A DNA stretch of 64,000 nucleotides from Desulfobacteraceae bacterium (GCA_011391695.1 JAABQB010000002.1:1-64000); one strand, 5' to 3'. Shown: positions 34,948 to 44,857, numbered from the stretch's first letter. Made by a program: numbers and translations. The notes: generated from the letters alone by a model not told the origin.

Positions 34948-35150
34948 AAGGATTAAAAAATTGCGCCTTATGACACAATTAAAGTTGTCTTTACTATCAC
35001 TTCAAATGAATTTATGTCAAGAATTATAAAAAAGCCTGATTATTCGACAGAGCCTGTGCACAGAGGAGATAAGCGCCTGATCTCTTCAGGGGAATTGCAT
35101 ATCCTGAAGACCTGGTTGAGGTATGTGCAAGAATCCGGAGGTTCATGCAG

Positions 35151-36101
35151 TTATCGCAATTTTTTTAACTTCCGTGTCAATTCGGCGCGGCGTAAGAATG
35201 AAAGATAATCGTCAGGATGGTCTATCAGCAGTTTTTTCAGATATTCAATATTCCTGTTGATGGCCTCCGCATAAAGGTCACGGTCGATGTGCCATCTTTC
35301 GCGAAAGTGGTGGATGGCATAATTGTTGACGCCCCCAAGTTCATCAACGAAACGCTTTTGCGTCATCTCATAGAATCCAATTGTCTTTTCCAGGAGATCA
35401 AATTCACTGGTGAATCCTTTAATTCCGGATTCATGAAATTCCATATAAAGAAACAACAGTTTTTCGAGGTATAAGCGGTCAGACATCTGTCCAAGCAAAT
35501 CGGCTGTGCCCAGCATCTTGCCGATGAGGGCGATATTTGATGAGGAAAATTTGATTACAGCGGCCATTGTTGTCAGACCGGTACAGTTCAAAATATCGAT
35601 AAAATCAGGGAGCGAATCTTCGAAATAAGCATTACCGGCAAAATATTTTTGTGTGAATTTAATGCTGCGCTGAATATGAATCAGGGTATATTTAGCTCCC
35701 GTTCCGGTTTTATCAGACGACTTCTGGATATAGCCGGTATCGTGCATCATGGCTCCGATTAGGCCGATATTGATCTCCTTCTCGTTGAATCGAATACCTG
35801 AAATAAAGGATCCGTGCATCAAGCGCAGTATTGCCAGAAGAACTTGATGGGTGTGCCTGATATCATGGTATTCTGTATTGCAGGCCTGATATCCGGGATA
35901 TTCACCGCTAAACAGGGCTTCCACATCCCAAAAGACCTTTGCCACAAACTGGAAGTCAAAAGAAGGGAAGATCATACGCGTAATAATCTGAACTTCCTCA
36001 ATAACCTTATGATGATCCGACAGGTCGATCAACTGACTGACTGACTGGTTTCCAATGTGATACGTTATATCTTTCCTGCTGATTGTTTTTGAATAAAGCA
36101 T
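35151..36101 (-). CDS. HD-domain phosphohydrolase-like protein
   Basis: The 316-residue protein has HD-family metal ligands in EYHDIRHTHQVLLA and GLIGAMMHDTGYI, and further helices with TTMAAVIKFS and MLGTADLLGQMSDR, as in cyclic-nucleotide phosphodiesterase-like HD proteins. Its substrate is unknown. I start at the ATG at 36101, 7 bp after AGGAGG; the frame is open to 36185 but that part is not needed. It is separated from rpsF by a 248-bp spacer holding the ribosomal promoter region. Confidence 0.8.
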   Translation of the reverse strand: MLYSKTISRKDITYHIGNQSVSQLIDLSDHHKVIEEVQIITRMIFPSFDFQFVAKVFWDVEALFSGEYPGYQACNTEYHDIRHTHQVLLAILRLMHGSFISGIRFNEKEINIGLIGAMMHDTGYIQKSSDKTGTGAKYTLIHIQRSIKFTQKYFAGNAYFEDSLPDFIDILNCTGLTTMAAVIKFSSSNIALIGKMLGTADLLGQMSDRLYLEKLLFLYMEFHESGIKGFTSEFDLLEKTIGFYEMTQKRFVDELGGVNNYAIHHFRERWHIDRDLYAEAINRNIEYLKKLLIDHPDDYLSFLRRAELTRKLKKLR

Positions 36102-36296
36102 ATTGAAGCCTCCTGTTACAGAAAACGGAAAATCTTCAAATCTTCGGTCGAAAGGACAAATATCACAAAGTGTTCCATGTGTCAAAAAATGTTTAAAAAC
36201 AGATAATTTGCAAAAGCTTGATAACTATTTAAAAAAAATATATATGATTGCCTGTCTTTTGGAAATTTTATAAATGAATGAAAAAAGGAGACCGGT

Positions 36297-37091
36297 ATGA
36301 GCAAGTATGGCACATTTGTTTTTGAAGAGGTCGAGCCATGTATAGGGCTCGTTACCCTGAACCGTCCGGATAAGCTGAACGCGATCAATGTTGAGATGCT
36401 GGACGATTTCAATGAATTGTTTGCCGTTCTAACCAAAGATAATGCCATACGTGTACTTATCATAACCGGGGCAGGGCGCGGATTCTGCGCCGGGGCGGAC
36501 CTCAACGAAGTTTTGACTCACAAGGATTCGGAAGCCTTGTCAGATCCGGAGAAATATCTCAGGCTGGCTCAGGAGCGTTTTGCCGCTCTTATCTTGGGGC
36601 TTCGGCGGATTCCCCAGCCTGTAATCGCCGCTGTTAACGGGCCTGCTGCGGGCGGAGGATTTTCAGTAGCATTAGCCAGTGATATCCGGGTAGCCTCACC
36701 GGAAGCCTATTTTGTAGCCTCGTTTGCCAATATCGGTCTCTCCGGCGGAGAATTGGGTACCTCCTATCTTCTCCCGCGCCTCATCGGCCTCGCGAGAGCC
36801 GCTGAAATTCTTTACACAGGACGAAAGGTTAATGCTGAAGAGGCCGAAAGGATGGGGCTGATCAATCAGGTGGTGCCTAAGGAGGCCCTTCTGGAGGCTG
36901 CTCTTTCCAGCGCCAGGCTTATGACAGCCAAGGGAGCCGGAGCACTCGAGTTGACAAAGAGGGTTCTTGATCAGAATATTGATGCTCCTTCGCTCGAGGC
37001 TGCTGTCAACCTTGAAAACCGCAACCAGACTATCATGATATTTTCAGGCGAATTTTTTAAGCTCATCAAGCCTTTCTTCAAAGGGGTATGA
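36297..37091 (+). CDS. Enoyl-CoA hydratase/isomerase family (crotonase)
   Basis: The 264-residue protein has TLNRPDKLNAIN, the oxyanion-hole segment GRGFCAGADL and NGPAAGGGFSVALASDIRVAS, then GLSGGELGTSYLLPRLIG with the Glu that corresponds to one of the two catalytic residues of hydratase. The other catalytic Glu position (in the GGGFSVAL segment) is not Glu, so the reaction may differ. AAGGAG precedes the ATG. It is a single gene with no fatty-acid neighbours; the exact substrate is unknown. Confidence 0.88.
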   Translation: MSKYGTFVFEEVEPCIGLVTLNRPDKLNAINVEMLDDFNELFAVLTKDNAIRVLIITGAGRGFCAGADLNEVLTHKDSEALSDPEKYLRLAQERFAALILGLRRIPQPVIAAVNGPAAGGGFSVALASDIRVASPEAYFVASFANIGLSGGELGTSYLLPRLIGLARAAEILYTGRKVNAEEAERMGLINQVVPKEALLEAALSSARLMTAKGAGALELTKRVLDQNIDAPSLEAAVNLENRNQTIMIFSGEFFKLIKPFFKGV

Positions 37092-37161
37092 GGTGCCTGA
37101 ACTATGAAAAACCCTATGACGCAGCAATACATATACTTCCTCAAGAGTACTATACTAAAGC

Positions 37162-37401
37162 ATGACGATTTTTCAAAGACCGATCATAACAGAGACATCG
37201 TTCTTCTGCCGATTCAAAGGCCTCAGTGATATTCATGTTGACCGCGATACCATAAGAATGGAATGGAGAAATGATCTTGAGACATATAACATGTTAAAAA
37301 CATTGAACAAAAACAGCGACCCCATGGTTGACGACATGGACATAATGCCTGGAAAATCAATGAGACATGTCGCAGGGGTAAGTGTTATCCCCGGTTCATA
37401 A
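37162..37401 (+). CDS. Possible small protein, unknown
   Basis: A 79-codon frame in the 293-bp gap after the crotonase gene. It contains RDTIRMEWRNDLETYNMLK and looks plausibly protein-like, but there is no ribosome site and no family I recognise. Its end overlaps the regulator gene on the other strand by 17 bp. A second, shorter frame starts at 37117. It may be a remnant. Confidence 0.25.
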   Translation: MTIFQRPIITETSFFCRFKGLSDIHVDRDTIRMEWRNDLETYNMLKTLNKNSDPMVDDMDIMPGKSMRHVAGVSVIPGS

Positions 37402-38005
37402 GCAGGGCCAGACTCAAACGGCTGCCGGTTTTCGTCTTTTCATAGATTGAAGTAAGATGAGTCTTTACCGTTCGTTCAGATATTTTGAGATTGTACGCAA
37501 TTTCAAGATTAGACTGGCCCCTGGCCACCAGTTCGGTAACCTTATGTTCTGCCGGGGTCAGACCGGTCAAGCTTTGTCCGGTTTCCGGTTTGCCCTGTTC
37601 TTTTACTTTTGAATAGGATTCCTGAATAAGCTTCTGTATGACTTTCTGCCCAAGCCAGACGGCGCCGCCAGAAATGACACGTATCGCCTCAAGGAGCCGT
37701 ACCTGAGAGATATAGGTATTCCCATATCCCACAATCCCCATCTTCAGGAAAGTGAGCCCATCTTCCTCATTCGGCTGATCGGAGAGGAGAAAAAATTTGC
37801 TCAGGGGGGCCGCCAGACGGAGCTCCGCAAACGCGGCCATGTCAACAAGGGAGCGATGAAGGAGAATCAGATCAAATGTCTTTTCCTTACATCGGATCTT
37901 CAATTCCCTCAATAATGTCACCTGTTCCAGTGAGTATTTGCCGCTGAGCATATTTTCCCACCTTGTAATAACGGACTTGTTAGCGCTGCTTAAAAGAATG
38001 ACCAT
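37385..38005 (-). CDS. LuxR-family regulator with pseudo-receiver domain
   Basis: The 206-residue protein has a receiver-like N-terminal domain and a C-terminal LuxR helix-turn-helix (TPAEHKVTELVARGQSNLEIAYNLKISERTVKTH, in segments). The phosphoacceptor Asp of the receiver is replaced: the strand reads LILLHRS, with His at that place, and the later conserved Lys is missing from GYGNTY. It probably acts without phosphorylation. It lies 4 bp after lapC, so it likely belongs to the Lap operon. Confidence 0.85.
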   Translation of the reverse strand: MVILLSSANKSVITRWENMLSGKYSLEQVTLLRELKIRCKEKTFDLILLHRSLVDMAAFAELRLAAPLSKFFLLSDQPNEEDGLTFLKMGIVGYGNTYISQVRLLEAIRVISGGAVWLGQKVIQKLIQESYSKVKEQGKPETGQSLTGLTPAEHKVTELVARGQSNLEIAYNLKISERTVKTHLTSIYEKTKTGSRLSLALLMNRG

Positions 38006-38009
38006 GGTA

Positions 38010-39371
38010 TTACCTCTCTCTTAATGCCATATACTTGGCTCTGAGTACGGGTTTCAACAGGTAAGACAGAACCGTTTTCTTGCCCGTCTGGATGTCTATG
38101 GTTGCGATCATACCCGGAATAATGGGTAGAGGACTGGTTTGGGGTCCGAGATAGCTTTTGTCGGTCCGAAGCCTGACAAGATAAAAGCTGTTGCCTTTTG
38201 CATCCGTAATACTGTCCGCGCTTATCTGTTCCAGTTTCGCCTTCAGACCGCCAAATATCGTGAAATCATAGGCGGTGAACTTCACCATGGCGTCCTGGTT
38301 AGGCCTCAGGAATGCTATGTCGGAAGGCTTGATCATGGCCTCAATCAGCAAAGTGCCTTCCAGGGGAACAATCTCGATTAGGTTCATACCTGGCTGGATG
38401 ACGCCGCCGACCGTATTAATAAAAAGACGATTAATCGTACCGTTTACTGGAGATTTCACAAGGGTTCGATCAAGCCTGTCCTGCAGGGCAACGGATGTTG
38501 CGGAATCCTCACCGAGCTGTGCCAGTACCTCGTTCAATTCCGACTTGGCCTTGTTGATGAAGGCAAGACGCAACTCTTTCATGGCCACCTGGCTCTCCTC
38601 GATCTTGGACTGAGCCCTGGGAAGCGCCTGTTTTGTCTGTTCTATCTCACCCTGCATCTCGCTTGCCTGGCGTTCAAGACGAAGAACTTCCATTTCCGAA
38701 ACGGCACCCTTGGCCACAAGCGGCTTGGTCAGTTTCAGCTCTTCCTGAAAAAGGAGATAGGTTTTGTTCAGCTCCGCAAGTTTGGTGTTGAGCTCTCTCA
38801 ATTCATTATTGCGTTGATTGTATTGCTGCTGTTTGATTTCCAGGCTGGATTGAAGTTCCCTTTTTCTCGATTCATAGAGCTCCTGCTCGCGGATGCCGAT
38901 CTCCGGTTGTTGGGCCATCACCTCACGGGGAACGCTGAAAGGCGCGCCGCTCGTTTCCGCCTGCAGGCGCGCCGCCTTTGCCTTGTTGGAAAGGTATTTG
39001 GCCTGATTCTGCTGAACCGATGAAGAAAACCGGGTCTGATCAATCTTGAGCAGCAACTGGTCTTTTTTTACAGTATCGCCTACTTCAACCATGATCTCCG
39101 AAAGGATGCCGCCCTCCAGATTCTGGATAACCTGTATCTGGCCTGCCGGAATAACCTTGCCCTGTCCCCGGGTCACCTCTTCGACTTCCGAAACGGAGGC
39201 CCAGAAAATGGCAATGGCGGTCAGAATCAGAACCGCCCACAGAATCGCCCTGCCTCCCCTGGGAGACTGGGCCATGACGGACGACCTGATATCCGTGACA
39301 AGGTCGATATCCTCAGACGGCATGCGATAGAACAACTCGTTTGATTTAGGTTTTTTTTCAGACTCAGACAA
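38010..39371 (-). CDS. lapC: Type I secretion membrane fusion protein LapC (HlyD family)
   Basis: The 453-residue protein has one membrane helix near 43-60, a barrel segment with GQGKVIPAGQIQVIQNLEGGIL, a long coiled coil (about 120-280) and a C-terminal barrel. It links the LapB ABC transporter to TolC across the periplasm. The start is TTG, 6-7 bp after AGGAGA. It follows lapB at 14 bp. Confidence 0.92.
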   Translation of the reverse strand: MSESEKKPKSNELFYRMPSEDIDLVTDIRSSVMAQSPRGGRAILWAVLILTAIAIFWASVSEVEEVTRGQGKVIPAGQIQVIQNLEGGILSEIMVEVGDTVKKDQLLLKIDQTRFSSSVQQNQAKYLSNKAKAARLQAETSGAPFSVPREVMAQQPEIGIREQELYESRKRELQSSLEIKQQQYNQRNNELRELNTKLAELNKTYLLFQEELKLTKPLVAKGAVSEMEVLRLERQASEMQGEIEQTKQALPRAQSKIEESQVAMKELRLAFINKAKSELNEVLAQLGEDSATSVALQDRLDRTLVKSPVNGTINRLFINTVGGVIQPGMNLIEIVPLEGTLLIEAMIKPSDIAFLRPNQDAMVKFTAYDFTIFGGLKAKLEQISADSITDAKGNSFYLVRLRTDKSYLGPQTSPLPIIPGMIATIDIQTGKKTVLSYLLKPVLRAKYMALRER

Positions 39372-39385
39372 TGGTATTCTCCTGC

Positions 39386-41557
39386 CTACACGTTAACTCT
39401 ACCCTTTTTCAACGCCTCCATTACAGAAGCCTTGGGCCCATCCGCTACGATCACACCGTTATCGATGACGATAAGGCGATCGACCATTTCCAGCAAAGAT
39501 GCCCGGTGCGTTATCAATATCAGTGTTTTTTCTTTGATTACCTTGGATAACTTGTCTTTCAAACGGATTTCAGTCCGGTTATCCATGTTGCTCGTAGGTT
39601 CGTCTAAAACAATCACGGGCGGATCCATCAGCATGGCTCTCGCCAGAACGACGCATTGCCTTTGTCCTCCGGAGAGTCCCCTGCCCAGTTCTCCGACCTC
39701 CATGTCAAAACCAAGGGAATGTTTCTTGACAAATTCATCGACGCCGGTAAGTTCCGCTGCGCGCACAATGGTAGTGTCATCCACATCATGGGTACCCATG
39801 GTAATATTGTTCCGGACTGTTCCGCGAAAGAGGATGAGATCCTGGGGAACATGGCCTATAAAGCTGCGCAATTCCGCAGGATCGATCTGCCGTATATCTG
39901 TTCCGTCCATCGTGACCATGCCGCTGATTGGCTCATATAAGCCAAGGAGCAGTTTGCCCAGAGTGGTCTTACCTGAACCGACAGGGCCTATGATGCCTAC
40001 CTTCTCACCCGCAGAAATGTCGAGAGTGATATTGTTCAGGACTTTTATTGTCTGCCCCGGGTATGAAAAAGTGAGATTTTTCACACCTATGGCGCCCTGA
40101 AAATGAGCCCTGTGTAAAAATGACTTACCGAGAGGTCTCTCCACGGGAAGAGCCATGATATCATTGAGTGTTTTAAGCGCTTCCTTTGCGCGCTGGAAAC
40201 GGGTGGCAAGACTGACGACCTGTCCCATGGGTGCGATAACCTGCCGCGACAGGATTACCAGGGCAATCAGGCCGCCCTGCGTGAGAGTTCCTTCTGAAAT
40301 CATATAGACGCCGGCGATGACGGCAACCACAACCACTCCGCTTTGCACAAAAAAAGCAAAGTGATTGACAGATGACGAGAGGAGTCTCGACACGGAACTC
40401 CATTTTGCGATGTAGCCGACCGATTCTTCCCACGCTCGCTGGATTTGGCTCTCCGCGCCGAGCATCTTGATGGTCTCAAGTCCCGATAATCCTTCAATCA
40501 AAATGGAATTTTTCTGAGAGGATGCCTTGAAGGTTTTTTCAACAGCTCTTTGCAGGGGAATCTGGATAAGGACGGCATAGATTAGCATCAATACGATAGC
40601 GGCAACGAATATCCAGACTATACTGCCCCCGATATACCAGACAACAAGCAGGCCCAAAAACATGAATGGAAGATCGATAAGAGATGTGATGGAAAACGAG
40701 GTGACAAAATCCCTGATGCCCTCGAATTCCTGCAGGTTCTTGGAAAAAGAGCCTATGGATTGGGGACGAACCTCCAGCTTGAGACCCATAACTTTCTGGA
40801 GAAGCATCGCAGACATTTGCACATCGGCCCTCTTTCCAGCCTCATCTACAAAATAACCGCGCAATGCGCGCATTGATACTGCAAACAGATAAATAACCAT
40901 AATGCCGATGGCGAGAACCCAGAGGGTCTCCACAGCATTGTTGGGAATGACCCGGTCATAGACGATGAGAACAAAAAAGGGACTGGCCAGACCGAGAACA
41001 TTTATCAGGAAGGAAGCAACAAGAACATCACGATAGATGCGCCATGAGTTAAATAGGGTTCCCCAAAACCAGTGTTTTCCGGCACCAGGGCTGAGATCGT
41101 CCAGCGACTTCTTCTCCATCCGGAATTTCGGGCGGACGAAAATGGCATATCCCGAATAAAGCTTTTCCAATTCCTCCCGCGATATGATTTTTTCTCCCAT
41201 GCCTGTTTCAGGCATCAGTATCTTAAATCTATCTCCGGATATATTTTCAACGAGAAGAGATGCCTGCCGTTCATTGAGAAGCAATACTGCCGGAAGCTGC
41301 ATGTAGGAAATTTTGGCAAGAGGTTTCTTCAAAATGCGGGCTGCCATATCGGCACGAGCGGCAGCTCTTGAAAACAGCTCTACCGTCAGGCGATTATAAA
41401 CGAGCGGCAGACCGGAAGTTAAGCCGGTGCGGGAGGCCGGACGTCCATGCAGCTTCGCAAGCTGCATCAGGCAATCAAGAAGCGGATCATCATGTCTATC
41501 CGAGTCCTCTCCGAGATTCCATTCTTCCGGTCGGGCTTCTGCATTAATTTCTGACAT
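39386..41557 (-). CDS. lapB: Type I secretion ABC transporter LapB, with inactive C39-like domain
   Basis: The 723-residue protein has an N-terminal peptidase-C39-like domain (about 20-150) without the catalytic Cys, as usual in RTX adhesin exporters, six membrane helices, then an ATPase with GPVGSGKTTLGKLL (Walker A), LSGGQRQCVVLARAML (signature) and VIVLDEPTS (Walker B). It exports a large adhesin in one step through TolC. No adhesin gene lies in the window. Confidence 0.94.
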   Translation of the reverse strand: MSEINAEARPEEWNLGEDSDRHDDPLLDCLMQLAKLHGRPASRTGLTSGLPLVYNRLTVELFSRAAARADMAARILKKPLAKISYMQLPAVLLLNERQASLLVENISGDRFKILMPETGMGEKIISREELEKLYSGYAIFVRPKFRMEKKSLDDLSPGAGKHWFWGTLFNSWRIYRDVLVASFLINVLGLASPFFVLIVYDRVIPNNAVETLWVLAIGIMVIYLFAVSMRALRGYFVDEAGKRADVQMSAMLLQKVMGLKLEVRPQSIGSFSKNLQEFEGIRDFVTSFSITSLIDLPFMFLGLLVVWYIGGSIVWIFVAAIVLMLIYAVLIQIPLQRAVEKTFKASSQKNSILIEGLSGLETIKMLGAESQIQRAWEESVGYIAKWSSVSRLLSSSVNHFAFFVQSGVVVVAVIAGVYMISEGTLTQGGLIALVILSRQVIAPMGQVVSLATRFQRAKEALKTLNDIMALPVERPLGKSFLHRAHFQGAIGVKNLTFSYPGQTIKVLNNITLDISAGEKVGIIGPVGSGKTTLGKLLLGLYEPISGMVTMDGTDIRQIDPAELRSFIGHVPQDLILFRGTVRNNITMGTHDVDDTTIVRAAELTGVDEFVKKHSLGFDMEVGELGRGLSGGQRQCVVLARAMLMDPPVIVLDEPTSNMDNRTEIRLKDKLSKVIKEKTLILITHRASLLEMVDRLIVIDNGVIVADGPKASVMEALKKGRVNV

Positions 41558-41825
41558 AAATATTTTCTTTCGATTGTGAGAAAATAAACATTGGGGAACC
41601 GTTAAATCCCTTGACTCTGTTTGCGAACACCGATAATTTCAACAGCGCAAAGTACATTATAATATTTATATGGTTTTTGTCGAGACTGATTTAGAAATTT
41701 GGAAAATATTTCCAAATACATCAATTTCGTTATATATTAAGTATTAAAATGATGCTATCCTTATAATCAAAAAAGCGCTGAAAATATTTTCACCCTGATA
41801 ACGATTATTATTTAGGAGAAAAGTC

Positions 41826-42155
41826 ATGCTTTATGTAGAACGAGCCCGAGATGGAAAAATCACCGCATTGTACAGCAGCCCCCGTCCGGATGCCGGTGAA
41901 CAGAAATCCGTAATGGATGAAGAAATTCTCGATTTTCTTCACAAAACCGTCAGCGCAGATTCCCGGAAAATGTTACTGGCGTTATCGGATATGGGTATCA
42001 TCCGACTGCTGGAAGACCTGATCGATCTTCTCATCCAGAAAAACGTTATTATTTTTACGGAGCTTCCGGAACAGGCCCAGGAAAGAATCACGGAGCGAAA
42101 GCGGCTTCGGGAAACGGTTGCGTCCCAGGACCTGATGGTTGATGATATTTTATGA
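41826..42155 (+). CDS. Small conserved protein of Lap-type loci, unknown
   Basis: The 109-residue acidic protein has MLYVERARDGKITAL, then LLALSDMGIIRLLEDLIDLLIQKNVIIFTELPEQAQERI. Similar small proteins in Pseudomonas and Vibrio relatives are often labelled tryptophan synthase beta-like, which the sequence does not support. AGGAGA precedes the ATG. It points opposite to its Lap neighbours and converges on lapD. Its role is unknown; a link to c-di-GMP or adhesion is only positional. Confidence 0.8.
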   Translation: MLYVERARDGKITALYSSPRPDAGEQKSVMDEEILDFLHKTVSADSRKMLLALSDMGIIRLLEDLIDLLIQKNVIIFTELPEQAQERITERKRLRETVASQDLMVDDIL

Positions 42156-42186
42156 CCCTTGACGCTCTCATATAAACAAGGGATTT

Positions 42187-44160
42187 TCAGCTTTTCATCA
42201 TACCACTTATCGGTTTAGGCTTATCAACGATATATCCCTGAATTGCATCGAGATTCAGATCCTTTAGAATCTGCCATTGCTGTTCTGTTTCTACCCCTTC
42301 CGCGATAACCTTGACATCTATGCTGTGAGCTACGCTGCACAGCGAGCCTATGAAGAACCGGCTGTCATTCTCCTCATTCTTGAGTTCCCCGGTGTAGGCC
42401 CGGTCGATCTTTACATAGTCGGGACGAATTGATTTGAGGTACCGTAAATTGGAGAAGCTCTGGCCGTAATGATCGAGTCCCATGGCGTGCCCGTATTCAC
42501 GTACGAACAAGCCGAAATCACTTACTAAATTCTGATTCTGAACTGCGCTGAGTTCGGAAAATTCAAAGATGATCCGGGGCGCTGTCCGTGGCAGAGTCTT
42601 CAGAGAGGATTGCAGCCATTGCCTGAATGCGTCATCCTTCAGAGAGGCGGAAGACAGGTTCACCGCGATGTTTCCAACACTGAGCCGGCTGCTGTCGAGC
42701 TTCATAACTTCTTCGATAACGATTCGGTCTATGGAAGAAACGAGATTCAGGCGTTCGGCAAGGGGCATAAACACGCCGGCGCTTAAGAAGCTGCCGTCTT
42801 CCTGGATGATCCTGGAAAAAATCTCCATATGCAGGAGATGGCTCCTGTCGGTTGTTTTAACGACCGGCTGGGCATCGAGGCTGATTCTGCGCTCAGCGAG
42901 GGCTTTTTCAAGCATATCCTTCCAGTGCTGTTTACCCAGTGGCATCTTATTTGTTTCTTCGGTAATTGCGCGGACAATCCATCCGTTAGGTACCGTCTGC
43001 ATGGCGGAGGTCAGCGCCAGGTCGGCTTCCGAGATCAGGCGGCCGAGTGTGGTGGTTGCTTCATAGGTTGCAGCTCCTACGTAGCCTATGTTGTCCGTAA
43101 CCGCTATCTGTTCCGAGGCAAGCTGGCTCAGATTGTTGGCCAAGCTGCCGGCGATCGTCTCAGCATCCCATGGCGGTGCGTCGGGAAGGAAGATTCCGAA
43201 ATCGCCTCCCGTAAGACGGGCAAGGGCACAGCTCGGGTAATGACTTGTGGCTTCCGAGAGCAGCGTCGCAACTCTTTTCAGGAATTCGTCACCGGACTGA
43301 AAACCTTTCTGCTGGTTTAGTTTGTCCAGATCATTAAGCTTGATAAGCATCAGGATGCCTTTTGTGACGCTATCACGGCGATCGAGCCGCGCGGTGATCT
43401 GGGTATCGAAATACCTGCGGTTTCCCAAGCCGGTTACCGGGTCATGGTAGGAGCGTTCCCTTAGTCCTTGGGCCTGGGTTACCTGCTCTTCAAACATCTC
43501 CTTAACTTTTTGGGTCATGCGATTCATGGCCTCGACCACGCGCCTTAACTCCTTTGTCCAGGGCACGCGTTCCTGTATCTCATACTCCTTTCTGCACAAG
43601 GCGTCGGCCTGACGCTCAACGAGTACCAGCGGTCTGAGCAGAAGGCGCAGCCCGAAGCCTCCGGCAATGAGCACGAAAATACCACAGGCGATAAACCACC
43701 GGGTCGTGCTGACCATATCTTCCCAGAGCGTCTTGTAAGCATAGCCGGGATGGCTTTTCACCACAATCGTGCCGGCCTGAATCCAGCCGGACATCACATT
43801 TGAACTTGCTTCGGGGGTCTCCAGGGGGATCCAGCGGATGAACCACGGGGGTACATTTTCGATTTTCACGCTGAGGACGCGCTCGATCATAACCTTTTCC
43901 CTGGCATCGACCAGTTTTATGATCTCGTAATATCCGCGATCGAATACTGCGTTGATCATGCTTTCAACCGACGGCATATCATTTTTAATGACGTGCTGGG
44001 AGACGGAGAGGCCAAGAGAGGTTGCCGTATCCTGGGCATGTGATTCGAGCTGATCTACCAGGAATGAACGGGTGCTGTCGAGCTTTGCGTACCAAGTCCC
44101 GGCAAAGAGAATAAAAAACAGAACCAGCGTAAAAATAATGAGTTGGCGGTATAGTGTCAT
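42187..44160 (-). CDS. lapD: LapD-type c-di-GMP receptor (degenerate GGDEF and EAL)
   Basis: LapD senses c-di-GMP inside and controls LapG outside. The 657 residues hold a helix (about 5-25), a periplasmic LapD-MoxY domain (about 25-150), a second helix, a HAMP region, a GGDEF-like domain where the motif reads GGDFG, and an EAL-like domain where the motif reads MEI (LLHMEIFSRI). Neither should be active, as in true LapD. The periplasmic domain should bind LapG. It lies 16 bp from lapG. Confidence 0.93.
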   Translation of the reverse strand: MTLYRQLIIFTLVLFFILFAGTWYAKLDSTRSFLVDQLESHAQDTATSLGLSVSQHVIKNDMPSVESMINAVFDRGYYEIIKLVDAREKVMIERVLSVKIENVPPWFIRWIPLETPEASSNVMSGWIQAGTIVVKSHPGYAYKTLWEDMVSTTRWFIACGIFVLIAGGFGLRLLLRPLVLVERQADALCRKEYEIQERVPWTKELRRVVEAMNRMTQKVKEMFEEQVTQAQGLRERSYHDPVTGLGNRRYFDTQITARLDRRDSVTKGILMLIKLNDLDKLNQQKGFQSGDEFLKRVATLLSEATSHYPSCALARLTGGDFGIFLPDAPPWDAETIAGSLANNLSQLASEQIAVTDNIGYVGAATYEATTTLGRLISEADLALTSAMQTVPNGWIVRAITEETNKMPLGKQHWKDMLEKALAERRISLDAQPVVKTTDRSHLLHMEIFSRIIQEDGSFLSAGVFMPLAERLNLVSSIDRIVIEEVMKLDSSRLSVGNIAVNLSSASLKDDAFRQWLQSSLKTLPRTAPRIIFEFSELSAVQNQNLVSDFGLFVREYGHAMGLDHYGQSFSNLRYLKSIRPDYVKIDRAYTGELKNEENDSRFFIGSLCSVAHSIDVKVIAEGVETEQQWQILKDLNLDAIQGYIVDKPKPISGMMKS

Positions 44161-44176
44161 TGTATAACTCCCCTCT

Positions 44177-44857
44177 TTACAGTTTGTTCTCCGACATCTT
44201 CTGCATGAGACCCTGCCATGGTTTGAGCCTGTCGCTGCTGCTGCCGGCCAACTTGCCTTCTCCGCGCTGTTTGGCCGTCCAGAGTCCCAAGCCGTTAAAA
44301 CTGAATACGGGCATTAAATCGGTTCGTTTAGAAGCAGGATCGATTGAGTCTATCAGGTTATCAAGAACTAGCGGCTCGGCTCCCGGCTGGCTGTAATAAG
44401 TCAGTACCATGTGCGCTATATTATATTGCAGCGCCTTGACATACGCGATATTTAATTTTTCTTCGGCTACGCCCATCGCCTTAAGGGTAAAGTATTTGGC
44501 AATTGCAAAATCCTCACAATCACCTGCCTTCTTACAGAGAAATTCGAGAGGCGTCGCCCAGTAATCCTTGACACCCCAGAGGTCAATATCGTTTACAAAC
44601 AGAATCCTGCTGTTAAAAAAATGGTTGACTTTTTCGAGTTTTTCCCGATCAGATAAGCTTTTATCATTGTAGATCAGCTCTTCCCACGCAGTGAACCTGA
44701 CCGGCGCCTCTTTACCGCACTTCTCTTCTGCTTTCTTCAGAAAAATATTATCGAAACGAAAGATTGTTCCTGTGATGACCGGCGCTGCGATTACCAGGCA
44801 TATGAAAATAGTAAAAAGCGACAGGATTGGTTTATTTTTTTTCAAATGCTTGGCCAC
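44177..44857 (-). CDS. lapG: LapG periplasmic Cys protease (transglutaminase-like)
   Basis: LapG cuts the N-terminus of a LapA-type adhesin and releases it from the cell surface when c-di-GMP is low. The 226 residues have an N-terminal membrane segment, the Ca2+-site region NDIDLWGVKDYWATPLEFL and the catalytic triad: Cys in AGDCEDFAIAKY, His in NIAHMVLTYY, Asp in LVLDNLIDS. The start is GTG. It lies between tolC and lapD. Confidence 0.93.
   Translation of the reverse strand: MAKHLKKNKPILSLFTIFICLVIAAPVITGTIFRFDNIFLKKAEEKCGKEAPVRFTAWEELIYNDKSLSDREKLEKVNHFFNSRILFVNDIDLWGVKDYWATPLEFLCKKAGDCEDFAIAKYFTLKAMGVAEEKLNIAYVKALQYNIAHMVLTYYSQPGAEPLVLDNLIDSIDPASKRTDLMPVFSFNGLGLWTAKQRGEGKLAGSSSDRLKPWQGLMQKMSENKL

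Noticed and set aside
37117-37230. 37-codon frame MTQQYIYFLKST in the gap after the crotonase gene
   Set aside because: Short, no ribosome site, and overlaps another weak frame; neither has support.
39432-40100. 222-codon frame opposite lapB
   Set aside because: It mirrors the conserved ATPase domain of lapB and shows Ser/Thr/Arg-rich shadow composition.
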